Counted from the stretch's first letter, positions 27,129 through 36,808 are shown. The stretch: 64,000 bases of DNA from Variovorax sp. J22G73 (GCF_030317035.1 NZ_JASZYK010000003.1:744001-808000), one strand, 5' to 3'. A program made the numbers and translations. The notes: generated from the sequence alone by a model not told the origin.

Positions 27129-27791
27129 ATGCGCAACTCCCTCGACTTCAGCTCCTGGCAAGGCCTGCTGACCACGCTGCTCGGCCTTGTCGTCGTCTCC
27201 CTTGTCGCGGTCGGCATTCGCCTGCTGGTGATGCACAGCGTGCAGCAGCGTCGCGAGCGCGCCAACCGGCAGATCAACGAGCGGCTGAAGACGCTCATCG
27301 CCGCCTACAAGGTGCTGGGCGGCTCGTTCACCGGCGACCTGTCGGTGGACCCCAGCCATCTGCGCGAACTGCGCCTGCGCGAAGGCGCCGAGGCGGCGGC
27401 GCTTGCCGCGTCGGACCGTCGGCGGCGCATTCGCGATGCGGTCGAGGCCGCGCTGTCGGACGTGATCTTGCTGGGCACTGAAGAACAGGTGCGCCTGGCC
27501 GCGCGCGCCGCCAACGACATGGTCGAAGGGCGGCCTGTGGAGACGGCGGAACTGGTGGTGTCGCTGCGCCTGTTCATTCGCGATGTGCTCGACCTCGACC
27601 CGATTCCGGCGGAGCTGGGCATTCCCAAGCAGGGGCCGGTGCGGTCGAAGGGAACGGCCGCGCGCGAAGGCGGCGGCGGTGCGAAGGGTGGCGGCGGAGG
27701 AGGAGGTGGTGGGGGCGGTGCCGGCGCTGGTATGGCCGGCGGCGGCATGGGCCTGCACGGCGATGCCGCGCACGACCCCGCCGCGCACTGA
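27129..27791 (+). CDS. Single-pass membrane protein of unknown function with glycine-rich tail
   Basis: 220 residues. Residues about 11-35 form one transmembrane helix (LLTTLLGLVVVSLVAVGIRLLVM). An alpha-helical charged cytoplasmic region of about 125 residues (QQRRERANRQINERLKTLIA) follows. The tail is almost pure glycine with alanine (from about residue 178) and ends in His-rich residues. The helical part resembles conserved hypothetical proteins of beta-proteobacteria, but I can assign no function. The promoter region contains a CATGTGCGC direct repeat at 27090-27110. Confidence 0.7.
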   Translation: MRNSLDFSSWQGLLTTLLGLVVVSLVAVGIRLLVMHSVQQRRERANRQINERLKTLIAAYKVLGGSFTGDLSVDPSHLRELRLREGAEAAALAASDRRRRIRDAVEAALSDVILLGTEEQVRLAARAANDMVEGRPVETAELVVSLRLFIRDVLDLDPIPAELGIPKQGPVRSKGTAAREGGGGAKGGGGGGGGGGGAGAGMAGGGMGLHGDAAHDPAAH

Positions 27792-27805
27792 TCAGCTGCG
27801 GCTCG

Positions 27806-28093
27806 TCAGATGCGGCTCGTACGCCGCGCGTAAAACAGCGCCAGCGCAATGCCCGTGGCGGCCGCGCCACCCCAAGCGACCGCGGGGCTGCGCAGGGCGC
27901 GCTTCAGGCGGGCGCCCCTTCCGAGCGCGGCGTGGCCTGCGGCGGCAGCGCCGCGCGCAGCCTGTTCCTTCGGCGTGAGCGGTCGGGCCACGTTCGGGTT
28001 CTCTTCACCTTCGAGCACGGCCTGCGAGATGTCCAGCGGGGTCAGCGTGTCGTCGGCGATCGATGCGGGCATGGCGGTATTTGCAGCGGTCAT
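27806..28093 (-). CDS. Small hypothetical protein with one C-terminal membrane helix
   Basis: 95 residues beginning MTAANTAMPASIADD, with GAAAG near the start signal (GAAAGG about 10 bases upstream). The C-terminus is a hydrophobic alanine-rich segment (AVAWGGAAATGIALALFYARR) that looks like a tail anchor. The frame extends upstream to 28312, but those residues are low in support. It converges on the glycine-rich membrane protein gene (stop to stop 15 bases). The function is unknown. Confidence 0.55.
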   Translation of the reverse strand: MTAANTAMPASIADDTLTPLDISQAVLEGEENPNVARPLTPKEQAARGAAAAGHAALGRGARLKRALRSPAVAWGGAAATGIALALFYARRTSRI

Positions 28094-28269
28094 GGTGGCT
28101 GGCCTTTCTTTTATGGATGACGGATCTGAAACCTGAAACGCAAGGCTCTCGCGACACGCGCGGCCATCCGTACGGCGAAGCGCCGACATTCGAGTAGGCC
28201 AATGTCCCGGTCGCCGGTGCGCACTGAGCCGCGCGCCCCGTTTCAACGCAAGGGGTGGGGTGGGCATGC

Positions 28270-28313
28270 CCTGATCGGAAATCAGGTGCGTAATTGTTGA
28301 TTCGTGAAACAAT
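28270..28313. promoter_or_regulatory. Two inverted repeats upstream of the diguanylate cyclase gene
   Basis: The 280-base gap between the small protein and the cyclase gene holds two dyads: CCTGAT-CGGAA-ATCAGG (28270-28286) and ATTGTT-N9-AACAAT (28293-28313). Either could be an operator. I see nothing else coding in the gap. Confidence 0.4.
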
Positions 28314-28373
28314 CTGGTCAGGAAGGGACGTGCGCGGCGTACGGCTCCAAACAGCCAGGGGTTGACGATTCAG

Positions 28374-29948
28374 ATGGTTTCCGGCTCAGAGTTCCTGGCG
28401 CAGGCGTTGATGGCGCACGGCGCGTCCGCCGTGTGCGGCTACGACGCGTCGGACCGGATCACGTTCTGGAACGAGCGCTACCTCGCCTTTTTTCCCGAAG
28501 TGGCGCCTTTTCTCCGGGTGGGCACGCCCTTCCTGGAGACGCTGGAGCCCTTCCTGGCGCTGCAGCATCCGCAGGCCTCCGCGCAGGAGCGCGCCGATGC
28601 CGCGCGCAACGCCATCCACCGCCACGCGCACGAAGAAGGCCCGTTCCAGTACCAGCGCCCCGACGGCCGCTGGCTGGAGCTGCGCATGTTCCCGCAGCCC
28701 GATGGCGCGCGCTTCAAGATCTGGTCCGACGTGTCGGCGCAGAAGGCGCCCGGCGCCGAGGGCAGCCTGCTGCAGGGCCTGATGGCCGTGGCCAACGTGG
28801 GCCTCATCGTGCACGACACGGCGGGCGTGCTGCGCTACGTGAATTCGAGGTTTTTCTCCGAGCACTTCATGGGCCTGATCCAGCGGGTGCCGGCCATCGA
28901 GCGGCGCGGCGCGCAGCAGGGCGGCTACTGGAAGAAGTTCGAGGACATCTTCGGCGGCGACGAGGTCTACGAGCAGCTGTGCCTGAGCACCGCGCGCGGC
29001 CCGGTGCAGGCACCGCTCACCATGCGTGCGCGCACCGGGCGCTTCTACCGCGTGCAGGAGCAGGCGTGGGACGCGGGCGGCACCGCCGGCGTCTGGACCG
29101 ACGTGACCGAGCTCATCCAGCGCGAGGACGCCCTGCGCGCCGCGCACCGCGAGCTGTCGCTGCTGAACCGCAAGCTCATCGACCTGTCGGAAACCGACGC
29201 GCTCACCGGCCTGCCCAACCGCCGCCGCTTCAACACGGCCATGCAGTCCGCGCAGGCGGTGGTCGACAGCGGCTCGCAGGCGTCGGTGGCCATCATCGAC
29301 CTGGACTTCTTCAAGTCGATCAACGACCGCTTCGGCCACGACACGGGCGACGTGGCGCTGGTGGAGGTCGCCAGGCGGCTTCGCGCGCTGGTGCCGGGCC
29401 AGGTGCCCATCGCACGGCTGGGCGGCGAGGAATTCGGGCTGGTCTTCGAGGCGATGCCGCTGGTGGAGGCGCACGCCTGCGTCGAGGCCGTGCGTCAGGC
29501 GTTTTCGGACCACCCCTTCGTGACGGGTTCGCAGGCGATGCCGCTGACCGTGTCCATCGGCATCGCGCCGCTGACGACCACGCGCGACACCAGCGCGTCG
29601 CTGAAGGAGGCCGACATGGCGCTGCTGAAGGCGAAGGCGCGCGGCCGCGACTGCGTGGTACTGGCCGGAAGGAACGCGGCGGGCGGGCCCGACAGCGGCA
29701 CGGGCGGTGCATTCGGCACGGGTGGCGCGACCGCGGCCGAGGCATCGTTGTCGATGGACGCCTTCGCCGAAGAAATCGACCTGGGCGCCGCGGGCCTGCG
29801 CGACAAGTACGCGCCCGCCACCGAGCACCCGGCCTTCGCGCTCGCCAACTGGGAAAAGGCGGTGCGGGACGGCACCACGCTCGACCACTACTGGGGCTGG
29901 GTGGAGTACCAGATTTCGGCGAGCCTGCAGGCGCCGGACACCGAGTAG
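28374..29948 (+). CDS. PAS-PAS-GGDEF diguanylate cyclase
   Basis: This protein makes the second messenger c-di-GMP. The start is either the ATG at 28374 (524 residues, used here) or an in-frame TTG at 28362. Two PAS-like sensor domains precede the enzyme (about 15-115 with ITFWNERYLAFFPE; about 130-255 with GLIVHDTAGVLRYVNSRFF). The cyclase domain begins DALTGLPNRRRF and has an intact GGEEF active site at residues 350-354. The product-inhibition RxxD site is not present at its usual place. A poorly conserved tail of about 100 residues follows. No membrane helix is seen, so it is probably a cytoplasmic sensor. Confidence 0.92.
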   Translation: MVSGSEFLAQALMAHGASAVCGYDASDRITFWNERYLAFFPEVAPFLRVGTPFLETLEPFLALQHPQASAQERADAARNAIHRHAHEEGPFQYQRPDGRWLELRMFPQPDGARFKIWSDVSAQKAPGAEGSLLQGLMAVANVGLIVHDTAGVLRYVNSRFFSEHFMGLIQRVPAIERRGAQQGGYWKKFEDIFGGDEVYEQLCLSTARGPVQAPLTMRARTGRFYRVQEQAWDAGGTAGVWTDVTELIQREDALRAAHRELSLLNRKLIDLSETDALTGLPNRRRFNTAMQSAQAVVDSGSQASVAIIDLDFFKSINDRFGHDTGDVALVEVARRLRALVPGQVPIARLGGEEFGLVFEAMPLVEAHACVEAVRQAFSDHPFVTGSQAMPLTVSIGIAPLTTTRDTSASLKEADMALLKAKARGRDCVVLAGRNAAGGPDSGTGGAFGTGGATAAEASLSMDAFAEEIDLGAAGLRDKYAPATEHPAFALANWEKAVRDGTTLDHYWGWVEYQISASLQAPDTE

Positions 29949-29988
29949 CCCGCGCGCCGGACAAATCGAAAGAAGCCGAGGCGCTGCT

Positions 29989-32900
29989 TCAGCCCTTGCG
30001 CCGCCAACCGCCGAATGCACGCCCGAGCAAGCCGGGGCTGCGCGCGCCGGTCGCCATCGCAATATCAGGCATCTCCTGCTCGTCTGTCATGTCTTGGCTG
30101 GCGCCCCGCAACTCGCCGTCCGCAGCCGCACCTGTTGCCGACGCCGCGATCTGCCCGAGCGTCTCGTACAGGTAGCGCTGCGGTTCCACGCGGTAGCCGA
30201 GCAGCTTCTCGGTCTGCTGCACCGCGCGCTGCGCCAGCAGCGAATCGCCGCCGAGCTCGAAGAAGTTGTCGTTCGCGCGAATGTCCCTCACCTCGATGCG
30301 AATCACGCCCGCCCACACCTCTGCCAGTCGGGCCTGCTCGGCGTTGGCGAGGTGGGCCGTCACAGGTAGCGTGGGGGACACGGTTTCGGCGACAGCCGTG
30401 GCCTCGCGCCTTGCGCTCGCGTCGGCGGCGGAGAGCTTCTGCAGCCACGCCGCGCTGGCAGAGCCCTCGGTGCTCGCGATGTACGCGAGCGTGGCTTCGG
30501 GCCGGTAGGCCGCGCGGTGCAGCAGCTCGAGGTAGCGCTCGCGCAGCCGGGCGCCGGTCTCGCGCAGGTAGATGCCGCTGTTGCAGGCCAGCGCGCCTTC
30601 GAGCCCACGCGCGCCTTCGACCAGCCGCAGCGCGATGTCTTCCGTGGCGCCGCGCTGCGCCAGCGGTATGCGCCGCGTGTGCAGGTCCGCGAGCTGCGCC
30701 GGATGCTCGCGTGCATCGATGAAAGAAAAGCTCCAAGGGCAAGGCGCCACGAACTGCTCGAACGGCGCGTGCTGGTGGTCGGCCAGCGCCAGCAGCTCTT
30801 GCTGCACGCGCTGCACGAACTGCGGCAACGACGCTTGCATGTCGAGCGCGAGACGCACCGGCACCACCGTGTCGAACGGGCCCATCACGTGGTGCGCCTC
30901 GGGCTGCTGGCGTCCACGCACCGGCGCGGCGATGGCGACGGTTTCGCGGCCGGTCACCTGGCCCAGGGTCAGCGCGTAGAGGGCGAGGGCCAGCACGTCG
31001 AGCGTCGTGCCTAGGCCGTGCGCCGTGTCGTGCAGGCGCCGCGTGGCGGCGGGGTCAATGTCGATGGGTTGCACGCCGCCCTGGCCGCTGCGGCCCGTGG
31101 GGCGCGGCATGTCGGTACGCGGCAGCGGCAGGGACGCGGGCGCGGCGCGTTGGCGCCAGAAGCCGAGTTGTGCATCGAAGTCGGGCGCCTGCATCCAGTC
31201 GGCCAGCCACTCGGCGTGGTCGCCGTGGGTGCTGGCGAGCGCGGGCAGAGCCTCGCTCGACAGCGAAGACTGCACATACAGCGCAGCGAGTTCGCGCTGC
31301 AGCAGCTCGAACGATCCGTCGTCCCACACCAGCCGGTGCGGCACGAACACGAAGGCATGGTCTTCCTCGTCGAGCTGGAACAGCGCGGCATGCGCCATCG
31401 GCGCGGTGCGGATGTCGATGGGGCGGTCGGCCAGTTCCTGCATGCGGTCCGCCAGCTCGGCCTCGCGCTGGTCGGCCGGCAGGCCGCGCAGGTCGATGGT
31501 GGGCAGCGCGAAGTCGACGTGCGGCGCCATCGACTGCATCGCTTGCCCCTGCGGATCGGCGCCGATGCAGGTGCGCAGCGCGGGTTGGCGACGCACGATG
31601 GCGCGCAGTACTTCCTCGAAACGCGCGACGTCGAGCGCGCCTTGCAGCCGCTGTGCAAAGGGCATGTTGTGGAAGGCGCGGCCGGGGTGCAGCGTTTCCT
31701 CGTGGTGGATGCGCGCCTGCGCGGGTGTGAGCGGCGCGGTCCGCCGGTCGGGCCGGACAACGAGCGGGGGCCGAGCGGCCGCGGGCATCGGTGGCTGCTC
31801 GACCTGTGCTGCCTGCACCGAATGCGGCGCAGGCAGCGCGCCCCGGTCGATCTTGCCGTTGGGCAGCGTCGGCAGCGCCGCGAGCGTGACCACGTGCTGC
31901 GGCAGCATGTAGCTCGGCAGGCGCTCGCGCAGGTGCTGCGTGAGCGCGCGGCGGTCTAGCGCCGTGCCGGGCACGAGCGCCAGGTAGGCCACCAGGCGCA
32001 CGTCGCCCGGGTGGTCTTCGCGCGCCACGACCACGCTGCGCGACACGCCCGCATGTTCGTTGCAGCGCGCCTCGATCTCGCCGGGCTCGATGCGGTAGCC
32101 GCGCACCTTCACCTGGAAGTCGAGCCGCCCCAGGTGCTCCAGCAGGCCGTCGTTGCGCCACCGGCCCCGGTCGCCGGTGCGGTACACCGGCGTGTCGGTG
32201 CCCAGGATGCGCACGTTCACGAAGCGCTCGGCCGTGAGCCCGGCGCGCTCGAGGTAGCCCAGCGTCATGCCGTCGCCGCCGATGCAGATCTCGCCCGCCA
32301 CGCCGACGGGGCAGGGCTGCAGTTGCGCGTCGAGGATCCACACGCCGGTGTTGTCGATGGGCTTGCCGATGGCCACGCCGCGCGCGGCCACCGCGTCGCG
32401 CTGCATGTGCCAGGCGGTCGACCACACGGTGGTCTCGGTCGGGCCGTAGAGGTTCCACAGCGCGGTGCAGCGATCGAGCAGCGCCAGCGCCAGGTGCGCG
32501 CGCACCGGCTCGGCGCCGATCCAGCCACGCAGGCCAGGGCCCGCGTCGCTCTCCTTGCGGCCTTGCCACTGCGCCTCGAGCAGCAGCTGCCACATGCCGG
32601 GCGTGGCCTGCAGGATGGTGATGCGTTGCGCCTCCAGCAGCGCGCGCAGGCGCTGGCCGTCCATGGCGGTCTCGCGCTGCACCAGCACGATCTGCGCGCC
32701 CGCGGCCAGTGGCAGCAGCACCTCGGGCACGGCCATGTCGAACGACAGCGTGGTCACCGCCGCGATGCGGTCCCGCGGGCCGATGCCGGGCTCGCGCTGC
32801 ATCGACTGCAGCAGGTTGGCCACGGCGCGGTGCGGCACGCACACGCCCTTGGGCTTGCCGGTGGAGCCCGAGGTGTAGATGACATAAGCGGCGTCGTCGG

Positions 32901-34023
32901 GCCGGGCGTCCTGGCCGCCCGGTGGCAACGCGTCGGCGGGGGCTTGGTGCCAGGCGGTGTCGCGGTCGATCTCGAACACGCGGGCGGCGGCGCCCTCGCA
33001 CCACGTGCGCGGGGCCGACGCAACGCCCGAGGCGGTCAGCAGCAGGCTGAAGCCGGCGTCCTGCGCGTAGTAGTCGAGCCGCGCTTGCGGAAAGCTCGGG
33101 TCCAGCGGCACATAGGCCGCGCCCGACTTCAGCACCGCCAGCAGCGCGACAAACATGTCGGCGCTTCGCTCCAGGCACAGCCCCACGCGCTGGCCGCGGC
33201 CCACGCCGCGTGCGCGCAGGGCATGGGCCAGGCGGTTGGAAAGCGCATCGAGCTCGCCGTAGCTGCAGACGCGTTCGCCGTTGCGCACGGCGATATGCGC
33301 GGGGTGCCGGGCGGCATAGGCGATGAAGCCGGCGTGCGCGAAAGGTTCGCCCACCAGGGCGGTGGGCGGCGGCTGCAGCGCGGCCAGTTCGCGCGCCGCT
33401 TCGGGCGACAGCACGTCGAGGCGGCCGACAAGTTCCGCGGGGTTGGCCGCGGCCGAACGCACGACGCACGCGAACATCTCTAGCCAGCGCTGCACGCTGG
33501 CTTCGTCGAACAGGTCGGCGTTGTAGCGGGCTTCGGCGTGCAGGGCACCGTTCTCGTCTTGATGTGGCCGCAGGACCAGCGAGAGATCGAAGGGCTCATC
33601 GCTCTCGGCGGCGCTCCGGTCGAACGCGAAGCACACGCTGGTCAGCATCCGCTGTTGCGGGCTTCGAGCCTGCACGCCCGCGTGGCATTCGCTCATGAGC
33701 GCATCGAAGCGCTGTGCGGCCTGCGGGGCGACATGCAGCGTCAGCCATTCATCGGTCTGCGCTTCCTTCTTCGGAATGCCGACCGCGATGTCGTCCTGCC
33801 CGCTCAGCCGGTACAGCGTGGCCACGAAGGCGGCCAGCAGGCCGTCGAACAGGTCGAAGCCTGCGTGTTCGCTGGCCGTGCGCATCGCCGCGAGCAGCGC
33901 AGGGTCGAGCGTGCGCGCGGTGCGCCGCATGTCGGTGCCTTGCCCGGCGCGGCGTGGGCGGTCCAATGGAAGGTCGAGCACATGGCGCGCGGGGGCGACG
34001 GGTGGCGCGTCGGCGGCACTCAT
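29989..34023 (-). CDS. Non-ribosomal peptide synthetase, partial C - A - C(degenerate) - PCP
   Basis: 1344 residues. Residues 1-215 match only the C-terminal half of a condensation domain (RLSGQDDIAVGIP); the HHxxxDG half is absent, and the upstream frame closes at 34138, so it cannot be there. Residues ~225-745 are an adenylation domain (YVIYTSGSTGKPKG near 380; SFDMAVPE; NLYGPTETT; NGKIDR). No carrier follows. A second condensation domain (~755-1190) comes next. At its active site it has His896-Arg897-x-x-x-Asp901-Asp902 instead of HHxxxDG, so the catalytic second His is Arg. A carrier domain with Ser1261 (GGDSL) and a short tail end the protein. There is no thioesterase, MbtH or phosphopantetheinyl transferase gene nearby. 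My by-eye specificity code is D-M-P-Q-W-G-L-V-W-K, substrate not recognised. Confidence 0.9.
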   Translation of the reverse strand: MSAADAPPVAPARHVLDLPLDRPRRAGQGTDMRRTARTLDPALLAAMRTASEHAGFDLFDGLLAAFVATLYRLSGQDDIAVGIPKKEAQTDEWLTLHVAPQAAQRFDALMSECHAGVQARSPQQRMLTSVCFAFDRSAAESDEPFDLSLVLRPHQDENGALHAEARYNADLFDEASVQRWLEMFACVVRSAAANPAELVGRLDVLSPEAARELAALQPPPTALVGEPFAHAGFIAYAARHPAHIAVRNGERVCSYGELDALSNRLAHALRARGVGRGQRVGLCLERSADMFVALLAVLKSGAAYVPLDPSFPQARLDYYAQDAGFSLLLTASGVASAPRTWCEGAAARVFEIDRDTAWHQAPADALPPGGQDARPDDAAYVIYTSGSTGKPKGVCVPHRAVANLLQSMQREPGIGPRDRIAAVTTLSFDMAVPEVLLPLAAGAQIVLVQRETAMDGQRLRALLEAQRITILQATPGMWQLLLEAQWQGRKESDAGPGLRGWIGAEPVRAHLALALLDRCTALWNLYGPTETTVWSTAWHMQRDAVAARGVAIGKPIDNTGVWILDAQLQPCPVGVAGEICIGGDGMTLGYLERAGLTAERFVNVRILGTDTPVYRTGDRGRWRNDGLLEHLGRLDFQVKVRGYRIEPGEIEARCNEHAGVSRSVVVAREDHPGDVRLVAYLALVPGTALDRRALTQHLRERLPSYMLPQHVVTLAALPTLPNGKIDRGALPAPHSVQAAQVEQPPMPAAARPPLVVRPDRRTAPLTPAQARIHHEETLHPGRAFHNMPFAQRLQGALDVARFEEVLRAIVRRQPALRTCIGADPQGQAMQSMAPHVDFALPTIDLRGLPADQREAELADRMQELADRPIDIRTAPMAHAALFQLDEEDHAFVFVPHRLVWDDGSFELLQRELAALYVQSSLSSEALPALASTHGDHAEWLADWMQAPDFDAQLGFWRQRAAPASLPLPRTDMPRPTGRSGQGGVQPIDIDPAATRRLHDTAHGLGTTLDVLALALYALTLGQVTGRETVAIAAPVRGRQQPEAHHVMGPFDTVVPVRLALDMQASLPQFVQRVQQELLALADHQHAPFEQFVAPCPWSFSFIDAREHPAQLADLHTRRIPLAQRGATEDIALRLVEGARGLEGALACNSGIYLRETGARLRERYLELLHRAAYRPEATLAYIASTEGSASAAWLQKLSAADASARREATAVAETVSPTLPVTAHLANAEQARLAEVWAGVIRIEVRDIRANDNFFELGGDSLLAQRAVQQTEKLLGYRVEPQRYLYETLGQIAASATGAAADGELRGASQDMTDEQEMPDIAMATGARSPGLLGRAFGGWRRKG

Positions 34024-34180
34024 CGTGTGGCCCGCTCGTCGTGTACGCGACCGATGGGCACAGGCGGGCGCATCGCGCCACGGGAGGGGGCTGAAGTCAC
34101 TCGTGGCACATCTCTCTCCAATGTTCTTGCCGCCATCCTAGGGTGTTTGATAGGACGGAGGTATTACTCTGCTGACGCGG

Positions 34181-34501
34181 TTACATCAGGAAAAGATCGT
34201 TGCTAACGGGTACTAACCTCACCGTCTTGACTATCGGCAGCGGCAGGGCCATGCACGGCGCCGCGACCCCGGCCGCGCTCGTGACGAAGCGCGCGAGTTC
34301 CTGCAGGCCATCGGTGGTGATGCCTTTCACGACCACGATCCGCGGCGCCACATAGGAGCCCCGCAGCGTGGGGTGGGCGCCGAACTCCGCATCGACCAGC
34401 CCGGTGGCAGCCAGCACGGAGATTCGCCTGACCTCTTCCGGCTCTTCCAGGCGCAGCGGGAAACGGGCGTGCTGAAGCCTCATGAGGCAGAAGAGCGGCA
34501 T
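34181..34501 (-). CDS. Small protein of unknown function upstream of the NRPS gene
   Basis: 106 residues beginning MPLFCLMRLQHARF. The start at 34501 is fixed by a strong GGAGGA 5 bases upstream, which is good evidence that it is translated. A longer frame to 34591 lacks such a signal. No membrane helix or known domain is seen; the middle has a beta-rich pattern (GSYVAPRIVVVKGITTDGL). It is read in the same direction as the NRPS gene, 157 bases before it. It is not an MbtH protein (no NxExQxSxWP motif). Confidence 0.55.
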   Translation of the reverse strand: MPLFCLMRLQHARFPLRLEEPEEVRRISVLAATGLVDAEFGAHPTLRGSYVAPRIVVVKGITTDGLQELARFVTSAAGVAAPCMALPLPIVKTVRLVPVSNDLFLM

Positions 34502-34643
34502 TTCATTCCTCCATGGGCCTCGGCTTTTCTTGCCGAACAGGGCGGCGCCGGGGCGTGAAGAGCAATGTATGCAATTGAGGGTAGGTCGCAATCCTCAATT
34601 CAAGGGATGCGGCGACATGGGGGCATGTGGTGCCCCGCGAGGC

Positions 34644-35381
34644 TCAGGCCGCCGCGGACGGCCCGTTGAACCCGGTCGGAAAATGCACGCCCGCGCGCTG
34701 CGCGGCCTGCACGATGTGCTGCGCCATGGCCTGCTGCGCCAGCGTGGCGTCGCCCTGGGCCAGCGCATCGATGATGGCCATGTGCTCCTCATACGTCGCA
34801 TGGCGCGCGCCGCGCTTGTAGAACGGCAGGCGCTGGCTTTCCTGCATCACGTCGGCGCTGTTGCGCAGCACGTCGGCAATGGCCTGGTTGCCGGCGATGC
34901 CGATGATCTGCATGTGGAACTCGAAGTCGAGCTGCGTGGCCTGCGCGAAGTCGGAGGCGTCGATGCAGGCCCGCAGGGCCTGTGCATTGGCCCGCAGTGC
35001 GGCCAGGTCTTCGGCCTCGACGACCAGGCAGGCCAGCCGCGCCGCGAAATTCTCCAGCGCAAAGCGCAGCTGGTACACGTCGGTCAGCGAGTGCGAGCCG
35101 GCGAACCGCCAGTCGGGCGCCGAAGGGGCCTGCGCGGGAACCGGTGCTGGCAGAGGCCGAGGCGTTTCGGCCACGTACATGCCCTTGCCCGGATGCGCGC
35201 TCACCAGCCCCGTGCCCTGCAGGGTCGACAGCGCCTCGCGCAGCGACGTGCGGCTAATGCCGAGTTCTTCCGCCAACTCACGCTGCGAAGGCAGCAAACC
35301 GCCGGCCGCGTAGGTGCCGTCGGCAATCCGCTGCTGGATCAGGCGGGCTGCGGTGGTGGCAACGGCGGGGGTGGTGGGCAT
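34644..35381 (-). CDS. GntR-family regulator with FCD ligand domain
   Basis: 245 residues. The N-terminal winged helix (about 8-75: GGLLPSQRELAEELGISRTSLREALSTLQGTGLV) is typical of the FadR subfamily, and residues ~100-225 form the all-helical FCD domain that binds small organic acids, often with a metal. It lies 101 bases downstream of the MFS gene on the same strand. Two ACTGGT-N3-ACCAGT palindromes in the MFS/allA promoter match the operator style of this subfamily, so it probably controls both directions. Confidence 0.9.
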   Translation of the reverse strand: MPTTPAVATTAARLIQQRIADGTYAAGGLLPSQRELAEELGISRTSLREALSTLQGTGLVSAHPGKGMYVAETPRPLPAPVPAQAPSAPDWRFAGSHSLTDVYQLRFALENFAARLACLVVEAEDLAALRANAQALRACIDASDFAQATQLDFEFHMQIIGIAGNQAIADVLRNSADVMQESQRLPFYKRGARHATYEEHMAIIDALAQGDATLAQQAMAQHIVQAAQRAGVHFPTGFNGPSAAA

Positions 35382-35482
35382 GGGCGGTGTCTGCGGAGGG
35401 CGTGTTCGCGTGGGGACCGAAATCTTACTTGGCCGCACCGCGGGCCTCGCCCTGCCTGCAGGGTTGCTCGCTCGCTCGCCGC

Positions 35483-36808
35483 CTATTTGTTGACCAGCTT
35501 CGCCGGCACCGTGTAGGTGAGGAAGGCGCCGAACAGCAGCACGCCGGCCAGCACGAAAAGCGCGATGTCGGTGCTCTTCGTCGCGTCCTTGATCAGCCCG
35601 ATCATGTACGGGCTCACGAAGCCCGCCAGGTTGGCGAAGGAGTTGATCAGCGCAATGCCTGCGGCCGCGCCGGCGCTCGACAGAATGGCCGTCGGCAGGC
35701 TCCAGAACAGCGGCGACGTGGCCAGGCTGCCGCCGGCGGCCAGCGCCAGCGCGGCGAGCGACAGGTACACGTTGTTGCTGAAGATGGCGCTGAGCATGAG
35801 GCCGAGCGCACCGCAGCAGAACGGCACGATCAGGTGCCAGCGGCGCTCGCGCATGCGGTCGGAGCTGCGGCTGACCAGCAGCATCGAGCAGATGGCCACC
35901 GCGAACGGCACGGCCGTGAGCAGGCCGATGTTCAGCGCGCCCGACACACCCGACTGCCGCACCAGCGTGGGAAGCCAGAAGGTCAGGCCGTACTGGCCCA
36001 TCACCGTGCAGAAGCAGATCACGGCCATCTTCACGATGCGCCGGTCGGCGAACAGCGCGCGCAGCGACATGGGCGCGTTGTCGGTCTTGGTGGCGTTCTC
36101 GGCGGCGATGTTGCGCGCGAGCAGCGTCTTTTCCTCGTGCGTGAGCCAGCGCGCGGCCTGGATGCTGTTGTCGAGGTACACGATCACGAGCAGGCCGATC
36201 ACCAGCGAGGGCAATGCCTCGATCAGGAACAGCCACTGCCAGCCGCGCAGGCCGCCCATGCCCTGCATCGCTTCCATGATGAAGCCCGACAGCGGCCCGC
36301 CCAGCACGCCCGACACCGGAATGGCGCACATGAACACCGCCACCATCTTCGCGCGGCGGTGCGAGGGAAACCAGTAGGTGAGGTACAGGATCATGCCGGG
36401 GTAGAAACCGGCCTCGGCCGCGCCGAGCAGGAAGCGCAGCACGTAGAACTGCGTGGGCGTCGTCACGAACATCATCGCGGCGGAAATCAGGCTCCACGTG
36501 ATCATGATGCGCGAGATGGTGGCCTTGGCGCCGATGCGGTGCATCAGCAGGTTGCTGGGCACCTCGAAGAAGAAGTAGCCGATGAAGAACAGGCCCGCGC
36601 CAAGCCCGTACATCGCCTCGCTGAACTGCAGGTCGTTGAGCATCTGCAGCTTGGCGAAGCCCACGTTCACGCGGTCGAGGTAGGCCGCGACGTAGCACAG
36701 CATCAGGAACGGCATGAGCCGCCAGGCCACTTTCTTGTAGAGCGCGTTCTCGGCCGCGGCAAAAGAGGAGGCCGACTGCTGCGCCGGATGGAGTGTGGTG
36801 GTTGACAT
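35483..36808 (-). CDS. MFS transporter, anion:cation symporter (ACS) family
   Basis: 441 residues with 12 predicted helices. The N-terminal pattern LMPFLMLCYVAAYLDRVNVGFAKLQM is characteristic of the ACS family, which imports organic anions such as phthalate, tartrate, glucarate or allantoate. The gene is read with the GntR gene and diverges from ureidoglycolate lyase. An allantoin-derived or related organic acid is a reasonable guess for the substrate; this is inference from neighbours. Confidence 0.9.
   Translation of the reverse strand: MSTTTLHPAQQSASSFAAAENALYKKVAWRLMPFLMLCYVAAYLDRVNVGFAKLQMLNDLQFSEAMYGLGAGLFFIGYFFFEVPSNLLMHRIGAKATISRIMITWSLISAAMMFVTTPTQFYVLRFLLGAAEAGFYPGMILYLTYWFPSHRRAKMVAVFMCAIPVSGVLGGPLSGFIMEAMQGMGGLRGWQWLFLIEALPSLVIGLLVIVYLDNSIQAARWLTHEEKTLLARNIAAENATKTDNAPMSLRALFADRRIVKMAVICFCTVMGQYGLTFWLPTLVRQSGVSGALNIGLLTAVPFAVAICSMLLVSRSSDRMRERRWHLIVPFCCGALGLMLSAIFSNNVYLSLAALALAAGGSLATSPLFWSLPTAILSSAGAAAGIALINSFANLAGFVSPYMIGLIKDATKSTDIALFVLAGVLLFGAFLTYTVPAKLVNK

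Noticed and set aside
29989..34023. Linking the PvdQ-like acylases to this NRPS as a siderophore maturation system
   Set aside because: They are 13 kb apart with many unrelated genes between, and the NRPS has no fatty-acid loading or siderophore-type domains. The pairing would be speculation.
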